Of a DNA stretch of 64,000 nt, positions 23,901 through 36,125 are shown piece after piece (the first letter of the stretch is position 1; every line of letters starts with the position of its first letter). Below the pieces are notes generated by a model. The model saw nothing but the letters and a program-made list of their open reading frames with translations. It searched no databases and was not told the DNA's origin. This DNA comes from Phoenix dactylifera. Its lineage: Eukaryota > Streptophyta > Magnoliopsida > Arecales > Arecaceae. Position numbers and translations under genes: made by a program. The stretch lies in the NCBI RefSeq assembly GCF_009389715.1, contig NC_052404.1:12205756-12269755 (forward strand), read 5' to 3'.

Positions 23901-26900
23901 ACCATGAAAAATTCTTTTTGCCAGTTCATGCACACGCTAGTTGTTTCTCACATTCATAGACCATCCTGAAGGAAGCCATTAGAAAATCATTTTTAAAAAA
24001 AAATTGGAATGATCTCCAAGAAGTTCCAGAATGCTCATAGTATCCTCCAGACATGCTGAGATCTGAACTGAAATATGTACAAGATATGACTGATTTATTC
24101 ATATATTGTGCTTGTACATCTTAAATTTCATATATGACGGTATCTCATGGCTCATTGATAATCTAAATCTCTCTAAGATGGGGACCATTTTGAGATACAA
24201 ATGCACATGAAAGTGTATTTATACACTATCTAATAAATGAAAGCAGTGCACAAGAAGACCCTTTTATCACAAGTTTCTCTTCAAAAAAAATTGTGAGAAA
24301 ATTAAACTACTAAAAAAAACAAAGAAAAGTGTTAGCAAGAATATTAAAGAAAGGGTACTTTTAAGTATGGGAACATTGGCGAAGGAAGAAAAATAAAATG
24401 CTCAAATATGGTTGATTGCAGTAGGTTAGCAATGAAAAAGGCCGACAGACATCCCAACAACTGCCATGGATACAGTTGTGAGCTATCCATCCATAGAAAA
24501 GCTATCCAACCATAGAAAAAGTGATGTTGCTATTACAATCAGAACAGCAAGTCTGCCACAAACAACCACCATTATAGAGTTATGTAAGAAAGGAGCAAAG
24601 GAAGGGCGAACATGAAGCAAATAGCACTTCATATTCCTCGGTTGGCATCAAAGACTGTCAGAAGGCAGGAACTTTGGAGACAGAGGAGTTAGGTATGTGC
24701 AGGACATTTTTTCTGGGTTTTCTTCATCAGTCTAAAAAACCAGAAGACCATTTTTTGAGACACCAAGGTACACATAAAGTAAGAGGGGTCCTGCTAGTCT
24801 GAGACATGGAACCGGTGTGTCCTAGGTACGTCCCACCATTCTCACATGTCATGTCATGTTCACATGGAAGCACAGTAAAAACCCCAAAAATGTGATCTCC
24901 TCGTGACACAATCGGTGTGAAACAACCACAACAAGAAAACAATAATTATGAAACAGGTGACACAATTCATAAAGGTTTTCTACATGTCTCTGTTCACACT
25001 AACCAGTATGCTCTCTTGGTACCTTAATGAAATAAGAGTTATCATATCATCTTTCATCTTGAGCGCAAGAGTACCAAATGTTATTTAATAGCATGATACT
25101 GCTAGAGATCTCGATCTTCCATAGATCTACATTGGCCCAAACTAGCTGGGTAAAGATCTGTTGTTTGTATGTTGCATTATCCTTTACGCAAGTGTATGAG
25201 TTTCAGACTTCACGCAGATGCTATGTCAGATATCAGATAGTTGCAGCAATGCTAGAAATCCAGGCATCAAAGTTTCAAGCATAGATCAATGAAACAAGAT
25301 GTTAACACAGAGCATCTTAAATTTAACAAAAAAGATCAGCCTTGCAATAGCATATGACGCATGAAATTTAATTCAGCTGCAGAATTTTGGCTCAACCAAT
25401 AATTAACTAATAGAATCACCAGCCTATGAAATTCCAGATGCTAATAATTATTGCTGCCCACAATAATATATCTCAGTAAAAGACATCTAACATTTAAGGA
25501 ATTCACTAAAAAATAAATGAATTTATTGCCTCTCCAAAAGGGATAAGAAAACATCTGCAAGCAATCTTGAGAATTTTACCAACCGAAAATTTAAAGAAAA
25601 CACATGGACAGACTGCCACGAATATATTTTACAGGATTGGATGCCCAGAAAAGCTACAATAATCTTCTTAAGAGATTACAGCTGATGGGGAAAAAAAATT
25701 GTGTCAAATGTTGTATTTTCAAAGTACACACCTTATTAAAAAGAATATCCCTGCCGTTGAGATGCATTATGCCATCCTTGAGAATGCACTTCCACCTGCT
25801 TTTTGTCCGTGTTACCTACTCAAATGAAAAAATTAAAAATTAAAGGGAATCAGTAAGATAGCAAATACCTTGTCTTAACATGTCACTCCTATGACAAAAG
25901 GCATAGCAGTTACCTTGTCAAACTGAGCTAGAACTAAATGTTGTGTGTTTAGCTCTTCCTCACCATTCTCAAGGTCATCTAAATCTTCATCGTCGTCATC
26001 ATCCTCATTAAGAGGAGGCTCATCATCCTCAGCTGCTTCATTTTTAGCTGGTTTTGGTGTGCCAACGGCAGGGGTAGCAGCTCGTAGTTCAACTGAAAAA
26101 ATGAGATTAAAAAAAACATAAAGGACAGCTTGTAATTATATTCTCAAAAGCATATCCCGGTATCAAAACATTTCAAACTTAAATGTAATTCAGTAATTTA
26201 CTAGAAATTTACCATGTTCTGCCGGAGTATTGTAGTCTTCATTTCCCTGGAAATGAAACAGCTTCAAAAAGAAAACCGAAAATAATGTCACTAAAAGGAA
26301 AACAATAAAAAAAGAATAATAAATTTAAAATTATTCTAACATTCAGTAGATACATCATCATATTCATCATTGACCCCATCCTGCTGAGGAAGCACTGGAG
26401 CTGCTTCTGTTTCCTTCTTAGATAGAATCTTAACTGCAGTTTCTCGATCACGTCCAGTCATTGATTTTTGAACTTCTTTTGGCTGATACTAAAGAATGAA
26501 AGAAGATGATGAGAGGCGCACATGATAGCAGCTAATGTGTTGCAGCTAACAGTAGAAAAAAGTACTTCCATTTCCTTAAAAAAACAAAAGAAAAGAAGCA
26601 TTGGACTTCCAACTGCAACTACGAAAGTACCCAAATTTTAGACCTAGCATACTGTGTTGCATGTGATAGCGGACGATGCCCTCTGGGTCTCTAAACACAA
26701 TCGATGATGGGGGTTTGCAAATATTCATCAGTTCACATTTTCTACTAGATAGGCCTGTTTTGATTCTTAAATATTTTAAATTTGGTCTTGGTGCAACAAC
26801 CTTGCTAAAATTATACAATGAACCCTCTCAGAATGTTAAACCAAAGTTACATTGTGCTGAACTGTTTGATAGATGGACAGACATTAGATGTTGCACTTTT

Positions 26901-29900
26901 GAAAGTTGATATTGGCATGAAATTCTTGCTCATGGAACAGAATGAACTTCAAACTCAAACTGTTCACTTGACTTTTTTAATCAATAACCTCACACGTCTG
27001 ATTATAATCAGGGAAGCAAAAAAAAGGATTATGAGTCAAAGATTACTAATATATACAACTTTACCTGAAGCATGAGAAAGGGAATAACACCAGTATATGA
27101 CAACAGAGTTCTTTCTTAGGCCCAGAGCCAGTATTATGCTTTTATTGCAATACCAATATTTTACAAAAATTGGTCAAACGGAAAGAATAGAAGTATAAAA
27201 GATGCATCACACATCCTCCTGTCAGAATCTTTTATTAAGAACATAATTATAATGCACATGGCAGACTGTAACATGCTACAGTCTGGAATATAGAAATCAA
27301 ATTTAAAACCCTGTTTTTGTAAACTCTTGGTGATTCAAAACAATAGAAAACAAATAAATTTGAACTCCTAGATCGTTAACTTTGAAGGCTGTACCAATTT
27401 AATAACACGCTACCGTCAACTGAGACATGAGTGGAGAAAATGGAGAGATAGTTTATCTTATAACAAAAAATGCTAAATCTGTTATGGAAAAAATAGAGCA
27501 ACAAGAGTGAGAAGCTCAAAAGGAGAATTTTGTGAAGCCATGGAAGAGAAGAAACCACATGAAAAGACAATCATGTGAAAAAAAGTGCATAGAGGTCCAA
27601 AGTTTGAAAAATCAATGAAGGAAATCGAGTTGGTCTTCAATGTCAAATATCTTAAAGGGACATCCAATGAAGGACAAGGGATGCTCATGACAGATCCATT
27701 TTATGATGAAATTGTTCTTGATGACCCCAAGATATTTATCAAGAGCCAAGGAAATAAAGAAGCTTTTAAGGCATCTTCTCCAGTTGGGTCCACTTTAGCC
27801 ATGAAGATCCCTACTTTTGAAGATTAACATGATGCCCGCTTGTCATAGCCAACACAAAACCTTGTTTCTCTCGAGATAGGTATGCAGAACAAGTGCAATG
27901 AAATAAGTGGACAATTTTACCATAAATTATATGGAGTCGCATCATTGTGCTTACCAAACAGAACATCAGTGGATGTTATGAGAAATGATACAAAAAAGGC
28001 TTGGACGTACATTAGATGGCATGCTTTATAGAAATAGTTAGCAAGAAGGACTCACGAAGGCAACACTGCAAACATGTCTCAATGCTTGATAACTATAATA
28101 ATGCTTTACAAAAATTTAAGCATATCATATGCAACTTAGTAAGAGGCAAGCCTTGGCGCAATATAAGGTTGCTCCGTTGAGACCTGAGTGTTACAGGTTC
28201 GAAACATGGTAACAACCTCTCTACATGCAAGATAAGGTTGTGCACTTCTGATGCTCCCTAGACCCTACAATAAGGGGAGCCTCATGCATTGGGCTACCTT
28301 TTTTAGCATATGCAACTTGATGGACAATAAAAAAGACAAACACTGTGCTGCTGCTATGCAAAATAGCACCATCCATTAAGAATGTCTTTTACCCATGACA
28401 CAACAATACATTTCTAATAAGCACATCCTTGACACATCTGAAATGAACATTTTTGTTGCAGAGTTGCAAGCCTAACCCCATTGATTATGCGACTATGTCA
28501 TCATTGTAGAAAAACATAGCTAGGCTTAACATTGGTAAAAGCAAATACAATAACGACAAAACTTTACATAAGTCTCCACACACAAGGTTGTTGGGTTTCA
28601 ATATATTTCTTTTTCCATTTAATTTAACATTAGATCAGTCTAGTTGGCCCACAAAGGACATGCTGAAAAGAGGCGCTTCATAAATTTAAGTTGTTTGACA
28701 TCCACATGAAAATTATGAAGCATCTATATTGATACATCCAAAATGTAGGAATAGATGTTATAACTTTTTATCGATTATGAATATGATGACACTAATCTCA
28801 TGCACCTGAATATGCAATACTTCAAAAAAAAAAAAAGTAGAAAAGTCACTAGAGGGATTCAAGAAAGTAGTGCGCAAAATTACTATAGACCAAATTGATA
28901 GGTCAAAGCATGTTCATTGTGGTTATAGTTGGAAATGATCATTATCCATTTCACATGCATTTCCAGCCAACCATCAATAATCAGTGTTTTGAGACATCAA
29001 CAAAGCACAGGGCACTTTCCACCCTCACAAACATAATCAGTTGACAGGCTGAAAAGTCCTTAATAACTCTGGTGGCATCAACAATAAATTAATCTCTACG
29101 GCAATAAAAGTGGGAGGACAAACAAGAAAGCAGGAAATGATTTTGTAAGTTTTGCAATTCACCTCTGGAAGAAGAAATTCTATCATCACATCTCCACTTC
29201 CATCTTGTTGTGGCATATAACCTCCAGAAGTTAACTGGGAAGCATAATCGTCCCTTTTGCGTTTTCCAGAGGAGATCGTAAAGAAGTCCTGAAAATCCAA
29301 AGTGAACTTCTTAGCTCCAGACTCAACTTTTCACCACTTCACACCCTTTCATGTGGATTGATAGTATACTTCACAAGACAAAAGATTGTATACCAACATA
29401 TCATAGAAAAGAAAAAAAACTGTAATTCACAAATGAGCAATCATATGGAGTATCCTGGAAATGCATTGAAATGTTTCCTCAAGCAATACACAATGCAAAT
29501 TGAAACTAGATAGCAGTCCTTTACGTATGCGCAGTTTGTACACACAATTCCCTATGATGAACAAGCCTTTTCAAATATCTATAAATACGTGTTCGTGTGT
29601 GTGAACAATAAATTAGCAATCCAAATGTCAAAATAAACAGTATACCTGGGTCATGGGTTGATCAGAAGCTCCTCTATCCACCTCATCACGCCCTTCCTCA
29701 TAAGCTTCAGGAATCAGGACACAACACCACATAAAGCACATCAATCTTTTACTATCGCCTTGTTCATGTAATATTACTTGGTTGACAAAACTACCACCAG
29801 AATGCTCGAGAAAGTAGTACCAAGTACTTACCTACATTAACATCAACACCCAAAGGTCTTTGACTCGTCCAAGGGGAGGGTGGTTGCTGCAAAATTTATG

Positions 29901-30850
29901 AGCAAAGGTCAGGAGGATGTTATTGCATCAATACCATCTACGATGCAAACCTTTTGAAATACTAATAAACTTGTAATCTTTGGAACAGTCACATATGTTC
30001 ACGACATCAAGCATGCCCAAGTAACGCTACCATTTACCACATTAACTAGGTTAAATAAATAATGACAGTTTATCTTGCTGAACAAATTATATAAATTAGA
30101 TAGTTCATTCATGTATTAGCATACCATGTATGGGCTAGGCCTTCCAGCTTTTAAATCAACACCATTTCTGATATCAGTTATCGGAGATGGAGCATAATCA
30201 GAGGGGCCTGTAGGAATGTTATACATCGACTGATCTGTTCCTGGCAACGGAGTTTGAATGGGGGTTTGCAGAGGAGTCTGCAACCAAAGCCCAAAGAAAA
30301 TGGAAAATGAAAAAACAAAAAAAAAAATCTATAAAACAAGAGGTAGATGACGCTACAAAACAAGAGTCCGAGAACTCACCGGTGGAAAGAGCATCTCAGC
30401 CGTTGGGGTCTCGTACTCCTCTGCAGGTCCTTCATACGGTACATTCAGATCATGGACGGGGGTGATCGGTCCGGAAGGCTTCTGGGCAGGTGGCGGCCTC
30501 TCTATCGCCCCGCTGATGGCTCCGCACTGCATCATCTTCATCTCCCAGAGCTGGATTTATTTTCCCAAGAATCCGTTTGTAAGTCAAAACACTTAAACCA
30601 AATCAAAGAAACAAAATCCAAGCACCAGAAGAAAAGGGAACAAAACCACAGAAATAGGGCGGATTAAAAATCTAAATTTTCGTTGGGGGGGGAGAGAGAT
30701 TTTGGTAGCGGAGAGGGGAGAAGAAGAAATCACCGTTTGGAGCTCCGTCAAGACGTTCTCTCCAACGCCGAAATTGATAAACTCATCACGGACCTTGCTG
30801 ATGACATCATCCACCACATGGATGTAGACACTGGAGACGTTGCGCGCCAT
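20977..30850 (-). CDS. TFIIA-L: Transcription initiation factor IIA large subunit (TFIIA alpha/beta precursor), 11 exons
   Basis: Nuclear general factor that stabilises TBP on the TATA box. Minus-strand exons: 30734-30850, 30380-30550, 30125-30277, 29832-29886, 29646-29704, 29163-29288, 26354-26488, 26213-26246, 25914-26092, 25732-25815 and 20977-21000. Junctions are GT-AG and all frames agree, giving 378 residues, close to the usual plant length of about 375. The N-terminal helical domain is in exons 1-2 (NVSSVYIHVVDDVISKVRDEF, LWEMKMMQCGAI). The variable linker has HDLNVPYEG, ETPTAEMLFPP and SGKRKRDD. An acidic run (PLNEDDDDDEDLDD) precedes the C-terminal beta-barrel part (LVLAQFDKVTRTKSRWKC, GIMHLNGRDILFNK), which ends ATGEFEF in the 24-nt last exon. 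The start ATG at 30850 has a good context. Very secure. Confidence 0.96.
21001..25731 (-). other. TFIIA large subunit last intron (4.7 kb)
   Basis: Separates the exon ending ILFNK from the 24-nt terminal exon. Donor AAG|GTGTGT; acceptor TTTCAG|GCTACT. The region is AT-rich. It includes an alternating purine-pyrimidine stretch (gcgcacgcatgcatgcgtgtg) near 22053-22090. I found no coding exon or intact element inside. Confidence 0.8.
28138..28306 (+). mobile_element. SINE (Au-like) in TFIIA intron 6
   Basis: A 169-bp insert with a tRNA-like head containing a B-box (ggttcgaaac), and a body reading gatgctccctagaccctac then ggggagcctcatgcattggg, ending in a short T-run. These phrases match what I recall of the plant Au SINE family. 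It is flanked by a perfect 12-bp target-site duplication, catatgcaactt, at 28126-28137 and 28307-28318. It sits in the 2.7-kb intron between TFIIA exons 6 and 7, in the opposite orientation to the gene. Confidence 0.87.
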
Positions 30851-31255
30851 CTCCGGCGATCAAGAACAGAACAGACGGAAAGGAAAGGCGAAGGAGAACC
30901 AGCGGGCGAGATTGGAGAGTGAGAGAGGCGCGAATCGGAGCCCAACTGAGGGTAAGAGCATGGAGGATCAGGGGCTTTGGGGGGATCTAGGGTATCGAGC
31001 TCGGCGATCAGCGGGTTGGTGGGCGGGGGATGGGGTGGTGTGGGGCGAGGAGAGAGGGGAGGGAGGAGGGGTTGCGGACGAGAAAGCTGGTATTAAGAGA
31101 AGAATATAAATAGGTTTGCATCCGTGAGGACCGTGGGGCCACGTGTCTAGATCTACCGGCGCTAGTGCGAGGCTCGGGAGGAAGCGGCGTCCGAGACCAG
31201 CGAGCCCATCCCCGGACTGTGCGACCGCCTTTTTGCAGGGGGTCATATATATTTT
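30851..31255 (-). promoter_or_regulatory. Upstream and leader region of TFIIA large subunit
   Basis: GC-rich stretch just 5' of the TFIIA start, in sharp contrast to the AT-rich palindrome beyond 31255. It should hold the leader and core promoter. I see no clear TATA box close to the start; a housekeeping-type TATA-less promoter is possible (inference). Confidence 0.4.
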
Positions 31256-31257
31256 TT

Positions 31258-31723
31258 AAAAAGAAATATATATCTTTCTAAATATATAAAATTATATAAA
31301 TATTTTGATAAAATTATTATTTATATCTATATTTTTATAAAATATTTATTTTGTATGTATATTATTTTTTTTCTTTCATATGTACAACATACTTTCAGAT
31401 CCTAGAGTAAAAAATAAATAATTAAAAATTAAAAATAATTGAAATATTTTTATGGGTAAATATTCTCATAATGAGAATATTCCTGTAATTTCGTATATTT
31501 AGAAAAGTGCATACTCAAGAAAATATATTAAAAAATGATAAAAGTTTTGCCAAATCTTTCATAACGATAAGTCAAAAAAAGACTAAGTAATATTATCAAA
31601 TTTGTTTATTTAAGATCTTAACTTAGTTAAGTTGTAATATTGGTTGACTATTTTGATAATTATAGTCTTTTATTTAATTTTATTTTAATTAATATTATTG
31701 AGTCTATGACATATATCTATATA

Positions 31724-31754
<31 letters not shown>

Positions 31755-32824
31755 TTTATATTTCTTTTGTAATATTCAACCATAGTAAATTTAAATTAAT
31801 TGTAGATGTTTGGATTAGTGAAATGGTTTGTGGTGATTTATAAGTAGTGAGTTGTTCATTTGTTGAGGTGAGAATTTCATAAAGATATTATGATTTTTAT
31901 CATAAAAATTGACATCAATATGAGATCATAGGGCATGATAATATTGATTTTCTTTGTCGCCATCTTCAATTAAGAGTAACTAATTTATTTTTATTGGAAT
32001 TGACTTCCGCCATTGGAGCATATGCCCCAAAATTGTGATTGAATTATATTCAATTTGGGGCACATGCTCGAACGGTAGAAATCAAATCCACTGAAGATAA
32101 TTCAGTTATTATTAATTGAAGACAATGACAAAAAAAGATCGATATTATCATGTCGCATAATCCAATATTAATATTATAAATTATGATGCTTTTATGAAAT
32201 TTTAAACTCAATATTTATAATTTACTAAAAAATATTTTACTCATTTAAAGTATTTATAATTAATTTTAATTCATTATGATTTCATTTTTAAAAAAATAAT
32301 GAAAAGTATACATATGTTATAAACTTAATACTTATAATTATGTCAAAATTAAATAGAAAATAGCATTACCAAAATGACCGTCTAATATTTTCTACTTAAC
32401 TGAGTTAAGATCTTAAACAAAGAAAATTGATAATATGACTTGGCCTTTGTTTTGACTTGTCGATCTAACCGAATCAGGAAAGACTCGGCAAGTCTAAGCT
32501 GAATTTTGATCATTATCTAATAGATTTTTTTAGTGTATATCATTCTAAATATATAAAACTCTGCGAATAACATATTTATGTGTATACCCTTATATATATA
32601 TATATTTTTTGCATATCTACCGTAAAGGTACTTCAGTTATTTTAATTTTAAACCATTTATTTTTAATGGTGTTTGATGGTATGGATATATATGCAAAAAA
32701 AAAGAAAAGAAAAACAAGAATATATATGTGAAATAAGTGTTTTATGAGGATATACATGTAAATAATAATTTTAATGAGGACATTTATATAATTTTGCATA
32801 TTTAGAAAGATATATATTAAAAGA
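31258..32824. mobile_element. Giant fold-back (palindromic) element, about 1.56 kb
   Basis: The left arm (from about 31260) and right arm (ending about 32822) are inverted copies over nearly their whole length, meeting at gaattatattc near 32041-32051. Matching points include atatatatctttctaaatat at 31267 against its complement at about 32800; ttaagatcttaactta at 31611 against its complement at about 32397; and tggagcatatgcccc at 32015 against its complement at about 32060. Arms are about 780 bp with little or no spacer and are moderately diverged. No protein-coding capacity is seen. It is best read as a non-autonomous foldback or MITE-like DNA element, or an inverted duplication. The target duplication is unclear. 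Confidence 0.78.
31706..31753. repeat. TA-rich microsatellite
   Basis: Runs of atatatctatatatc and then pure (AT)n within the left arm of the palindromic element. Confidence 0.8.
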
Positions 32825-34561
32825 AAACTCTAGCTCGATGCCAAAGGCAAATCAGAAATATTTGACACACTGTTGAACCTAACCCATCAGTTTCGGAACC
32901 TACCGGAAAATGAAATGGGCCTACGGCAAGTTATATTACCTTGCTAATTTACCTTGGGTGGGTAATATTAACCCATTACTTATAGTTGTTTCAACAAGCA
33001 CCTGTTATTTTTTTTTAAAAAAAAAAAATCCTGGGCAATTTCTGAATTGTGTGAGTTGATTATTCTATATAAAATGCCTGCACATGATTCCTATATCAAT
33101 TCCCCCGTGCTCATGGGTTTGGGAAGTTGCTACATGCGGAAAGCGGATGGCAGATTACTTCACCTGTTCGTGTGCTCATTTCCAAATTATGATGCATTTT
33201 CAAAGTGCAGATACAATAGTTAAAGACAAAGTATGAATATAAGAATGGCGTTGTAATTGGAGTAAAATAAGGGAAAAAATCATAAAGTCCTTGATAGATT
33301 GTTGCGATCTTATAAAAAAAGTCGAGATTATTAAAGAAAATAACTATAGGAGAAATTCAAATATACTTATCTTCTTGGAATCCTTTAATCATCCGAATTT
33401 GAAGGAAAAAAAAAAAGGGATCTCGAGATGTGGAGGCTATAGGTTCGGCTTCCCTCTCCTCTTGGCCAGGTAAAGAATGTGACACAAAATTGTATTTTTC
33501 TAATTTTAGGATTATAATATGCCATTCGATTTGAAGAAAAAGTGCAGAGAGAGCGAGAGAGAGAGAGAGAGAGAGAGTCCAGTCGGCAAGGCAAAGTCCG
33601 GTTACAAAACCTTCTCCCGTTTAATATAGAGATATGGGTGTTCTTTTTCTTTTTTGATTCCTTACCTTTTTTTTTGGGCTTTCATTTCCATTGATTATTC
33701 AAACGTCTCCTCAAGACATCAATGAGCAATTAAGTATATATATAAAAAATCAATAATTTCATAACCCGTGTAGACTTGTACACTCGCTTTTGTCTTTCAT
33801 ATGATTGAGATAGATTACTGCCAGATTTATCTTCAATGACAATAATAAGATGGTTGACCAGTTAACTTGGAATCATCTCAGATTCTCATCATCAAGCGAG
33901 CCAAAATGTCTTGAAACACAAGTATATCCTTTCAACCTATGAACTTGTAAATCCATCACCATATATGCCCCTTACCTTGACAAACAATTGCATAGTAGCT
34001 CATGGGTCATGGCTGATTGTATTATATGGCAAAAGTAACTTTTACTAGAGTAATCATGCATGTGAATAGCTAATTTACAAGAGTATGTGGATGTCAAGAA
34101 AAGACAACTAATAAATTGTACATATTAGTACATAATTCCCTGCAACATAACCTTGGTTGCATACAAAGGGAACGCATTTAAGAAAGCAAAAACATAGCAT
34201 GTTCCATCAAGACACGTTTTACCAAGTCGTCCAAGTTCCCGTAGCTTTTTTTTTTTCTTCTTCTTTTTTGATAGAAATTTCCATGGCATCATTAATATTT
34301 TTGCTTGGGCACCTGCATGCTGCATTATGTTTTTTTTTTCTTTTTTTTCTTTTTTTTTTCTTTTTTTTGTACCCAAAGTTAGAGCCGCTATATATACAGT
34401 TGTGTTTTCGACATTCACTTCTAGATACTAAAGACTATGATTTACTACTTGCTGATCAAATTTATGAAATTATTCTACTTTTCAAGAAAATGTCATCACA
34501 TATCATACATTAGAAGTTTTTGGAGTTTATGATGAGTACATGTTAAATATCTAACTCCATG
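32825..34561. other. Intergenic, AT-rich
   Basis: Contains a (GA)n microsatellite at about 33549-33578, several A/T homopolymer runs, and a T/C-rich stretch at 34243-34370. No gene or complete transposon recognised. Confidence 0.5.
33549..33578. repeat. (GA)n microsatellite
   Basis: About 14 GA dinucleotides with one interruption (gagagcgagaga). Confidence 0.9.
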
Positions 34562-34566
34562 GGATA

Positions 34567-35590
34567 TGTTGCTGGTGGTCCAAACCGAGAACGATTGATA
34601 CAGCGGTGTGAACGGGGTTCCGTTTGAGTTGCCTTGGTTGGTGTTGATTGCGCTCCACCTTCCACTGGGAAACCTGCAAGCAAGCCTCACACCACCACTG
34701 GGGTAGTAGGGGCCCTCCGACGATCAAGTCAGAGGAGATTGGAGGAGAAGGAGAGATAATAGTAGCAAGTAAGAGAATGCTCTGGAAGTTCTTGCTTACC
34801 CTCCCCCTTCTCCCCCCAGCCGCATATATACCAGGCTGGGGGATCCTTTTGGGGGGTTGGTCATCGTGTAGCACGATGGAGCTGCCACTGACATGGCCGT
34901 TACAGGGCGTCGTGGGGCAGCGCTGGGTACGGCCATGACAGGGCGTAGTAGAGCTCCGCTTTGTACGGCTGTTACAGGGGATCGTGGAGCAGCGCCGGAT
35001 ACGACCGTTGCTGGGTGTAGTGGAGCAGAGGGCCGCGGCGTGCCTCTGGAGAATAGCCTGTCGTTGTCGAGAGATGACCGACTCGGGGTCGGGCTGCGGA
35101 GACGAAGATGTCCGACTCGGGGTCGGATTGCTGGATCAAGGGGCAGCCGACTCGGGGTCGGATTGCTGGATCAAGGGGCAGCCGACTCGGGGTCGGGCTG
35201 CGGAGACGAAGATGTCCGACTCGGGGTCGGATTGCTGGATCAAGGGGCAGCCGACTCGGGGTCGGGCTGCGGAGACGAAGATGTCCGACTCGGGGTCGGA
35301 TTGCTGGATCAAGGGGCAGCCGACTCGGGGTCGGGCTGCGGAGCCGAAGATGTCCGACTCGGGGTCGGATTGCTGGATCAAGGGGCAGCCGACTCGGGGT
35401 CGGGCTGTGGAGCCGAAGATGTCCGACTCGGGGTCGGATTGCTGGATCAAGGGGCAGCCGACTCGGGGTCGGGCTGCGGAGCCGAAGATGTCCGACTCGG
35501 GGTCGGATTGCTGGATCAAGGGGCTGCCGTAGTCTTCCTGGGCGCGCGTGCCGGTCACGTGGGGCATGGTGGCTAAGTTTCCCCGTAACA
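34567..35590 (-). repeat. LTR (3' LTR in element orientation), 1024 bp
   Basis: Nearly identical to 46679-47667. It carries six 69-bp minisatellite units plus one extra short 36-bp unit. By eye, its unique parts differ from the other LTR at six positions. At all six this copy has T or A where the other LTR and, where comparable, the solo LTR have C or G. Confidence 0.93.
35079..35527. repeat. LTR minisatellite, 69-bp unit (about 6 copies plus one 36-bp unit)
   Basis: Each unit has two copies of the imperfect palindrome CCGACTCGGGGTCGG, separated alternately by gctgcggagncgaagatg-type and attgctggatcaaggggc-type spacers. The same array is at about 47188-47606 with six units and at about 49230-49440 with three. 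Confidence 0.92.
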
Positions 35591-35594
35591 GTAG

Positions 35595-35606
35595 CCCCCT
35601 ACTTCC
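35595..35606 (-). promoter_or_regulatory. Polypurine tract (plus-strand priming site of the element)
   Basis: Reads GGAAGTAGGGGG on the minus strand, four bases before the downstream LTR. One pyrimidine interrupts it. Position and composition fit. Confidence 0.6.
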
Positions 35607-35856
35607 GAGCCTGGAACCAGAAGGGGAACGGGTGAAGGGAGTGATGCTTCGAGATTGCCGCCATCCCTCGGAGAGGCGCGTGCGCTTCGAGCTCCCCGCC
35701 TTCTTTATGGCGTATGGCGGTTGTTGCTGACCTGGCAGTCTGAGGATTTCGGCGGACATCCTTCCTTAATGGCGTCGATTCGCCTTTGGGGCGCGAGCGA
35801 CCCTTCGGCAGCCAGGCGTCCTCTGGCGTCACCGAGGCGTCACCCACCTTTCCGCC

Positions 35857-35863
35857 TATTTAA
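35857..35863 (+). promoter_or_regulatory. Likely TATA box of the antisense gene
   Basis: tatttaa in a GC-rich setting, about 140 bp before a strong leader-intron donor and 270 bp before the ATG. It lies outside the LTR, so the antisense gene would have its own promoter. Confidence 0.5.
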
Positions 35864-35997
35864 CCGGGGGCCCTCCTCCGTCCGCCTTTCTCTTTACAGA
35901 CATCTTTGAGTTTCTCCTTTGCGCTGCCGTCATTGCCGTCGGACTGTTCGCTTGCTCCTCCTTTGACGCTCTCGGAGCCGTTCTTCCTTCTCTTCCG

Positions 35998-36123
35998 GTG
36001 AGTTGCCCCATTCTTCAATTTAAGGCTCTCCATACTTTCTCCTTTTGTATTAGGGTACTCCAGTCGTTCCGGTCCTTTCCCCCTTCTTGACCCCGTCCTG
36101 ACCGTAGATTCACTGGCCATTAG
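35998..36123 (+). other. Likely 5'-leader intron of the antisense gene
   Basis: Donor CCG|GTGAGT and acceptor CATTAG|GG, ending two bases before the ATG at 36126. The sequence between is T-rich with a pyrimidine tract, as plant introns are, inside otherwise GC-rich DNA. Confidence 0.6.
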
Positions 36124-36125
36124 GG

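Noticed and set aside
34893..35759. Repetitive frames in the LTRs (also 46908-47702 and 48806-49543)
   Set aside because: All six frames are open across the 69-bp minisatellite because 69 is a multiple of three; no evidence of translation.
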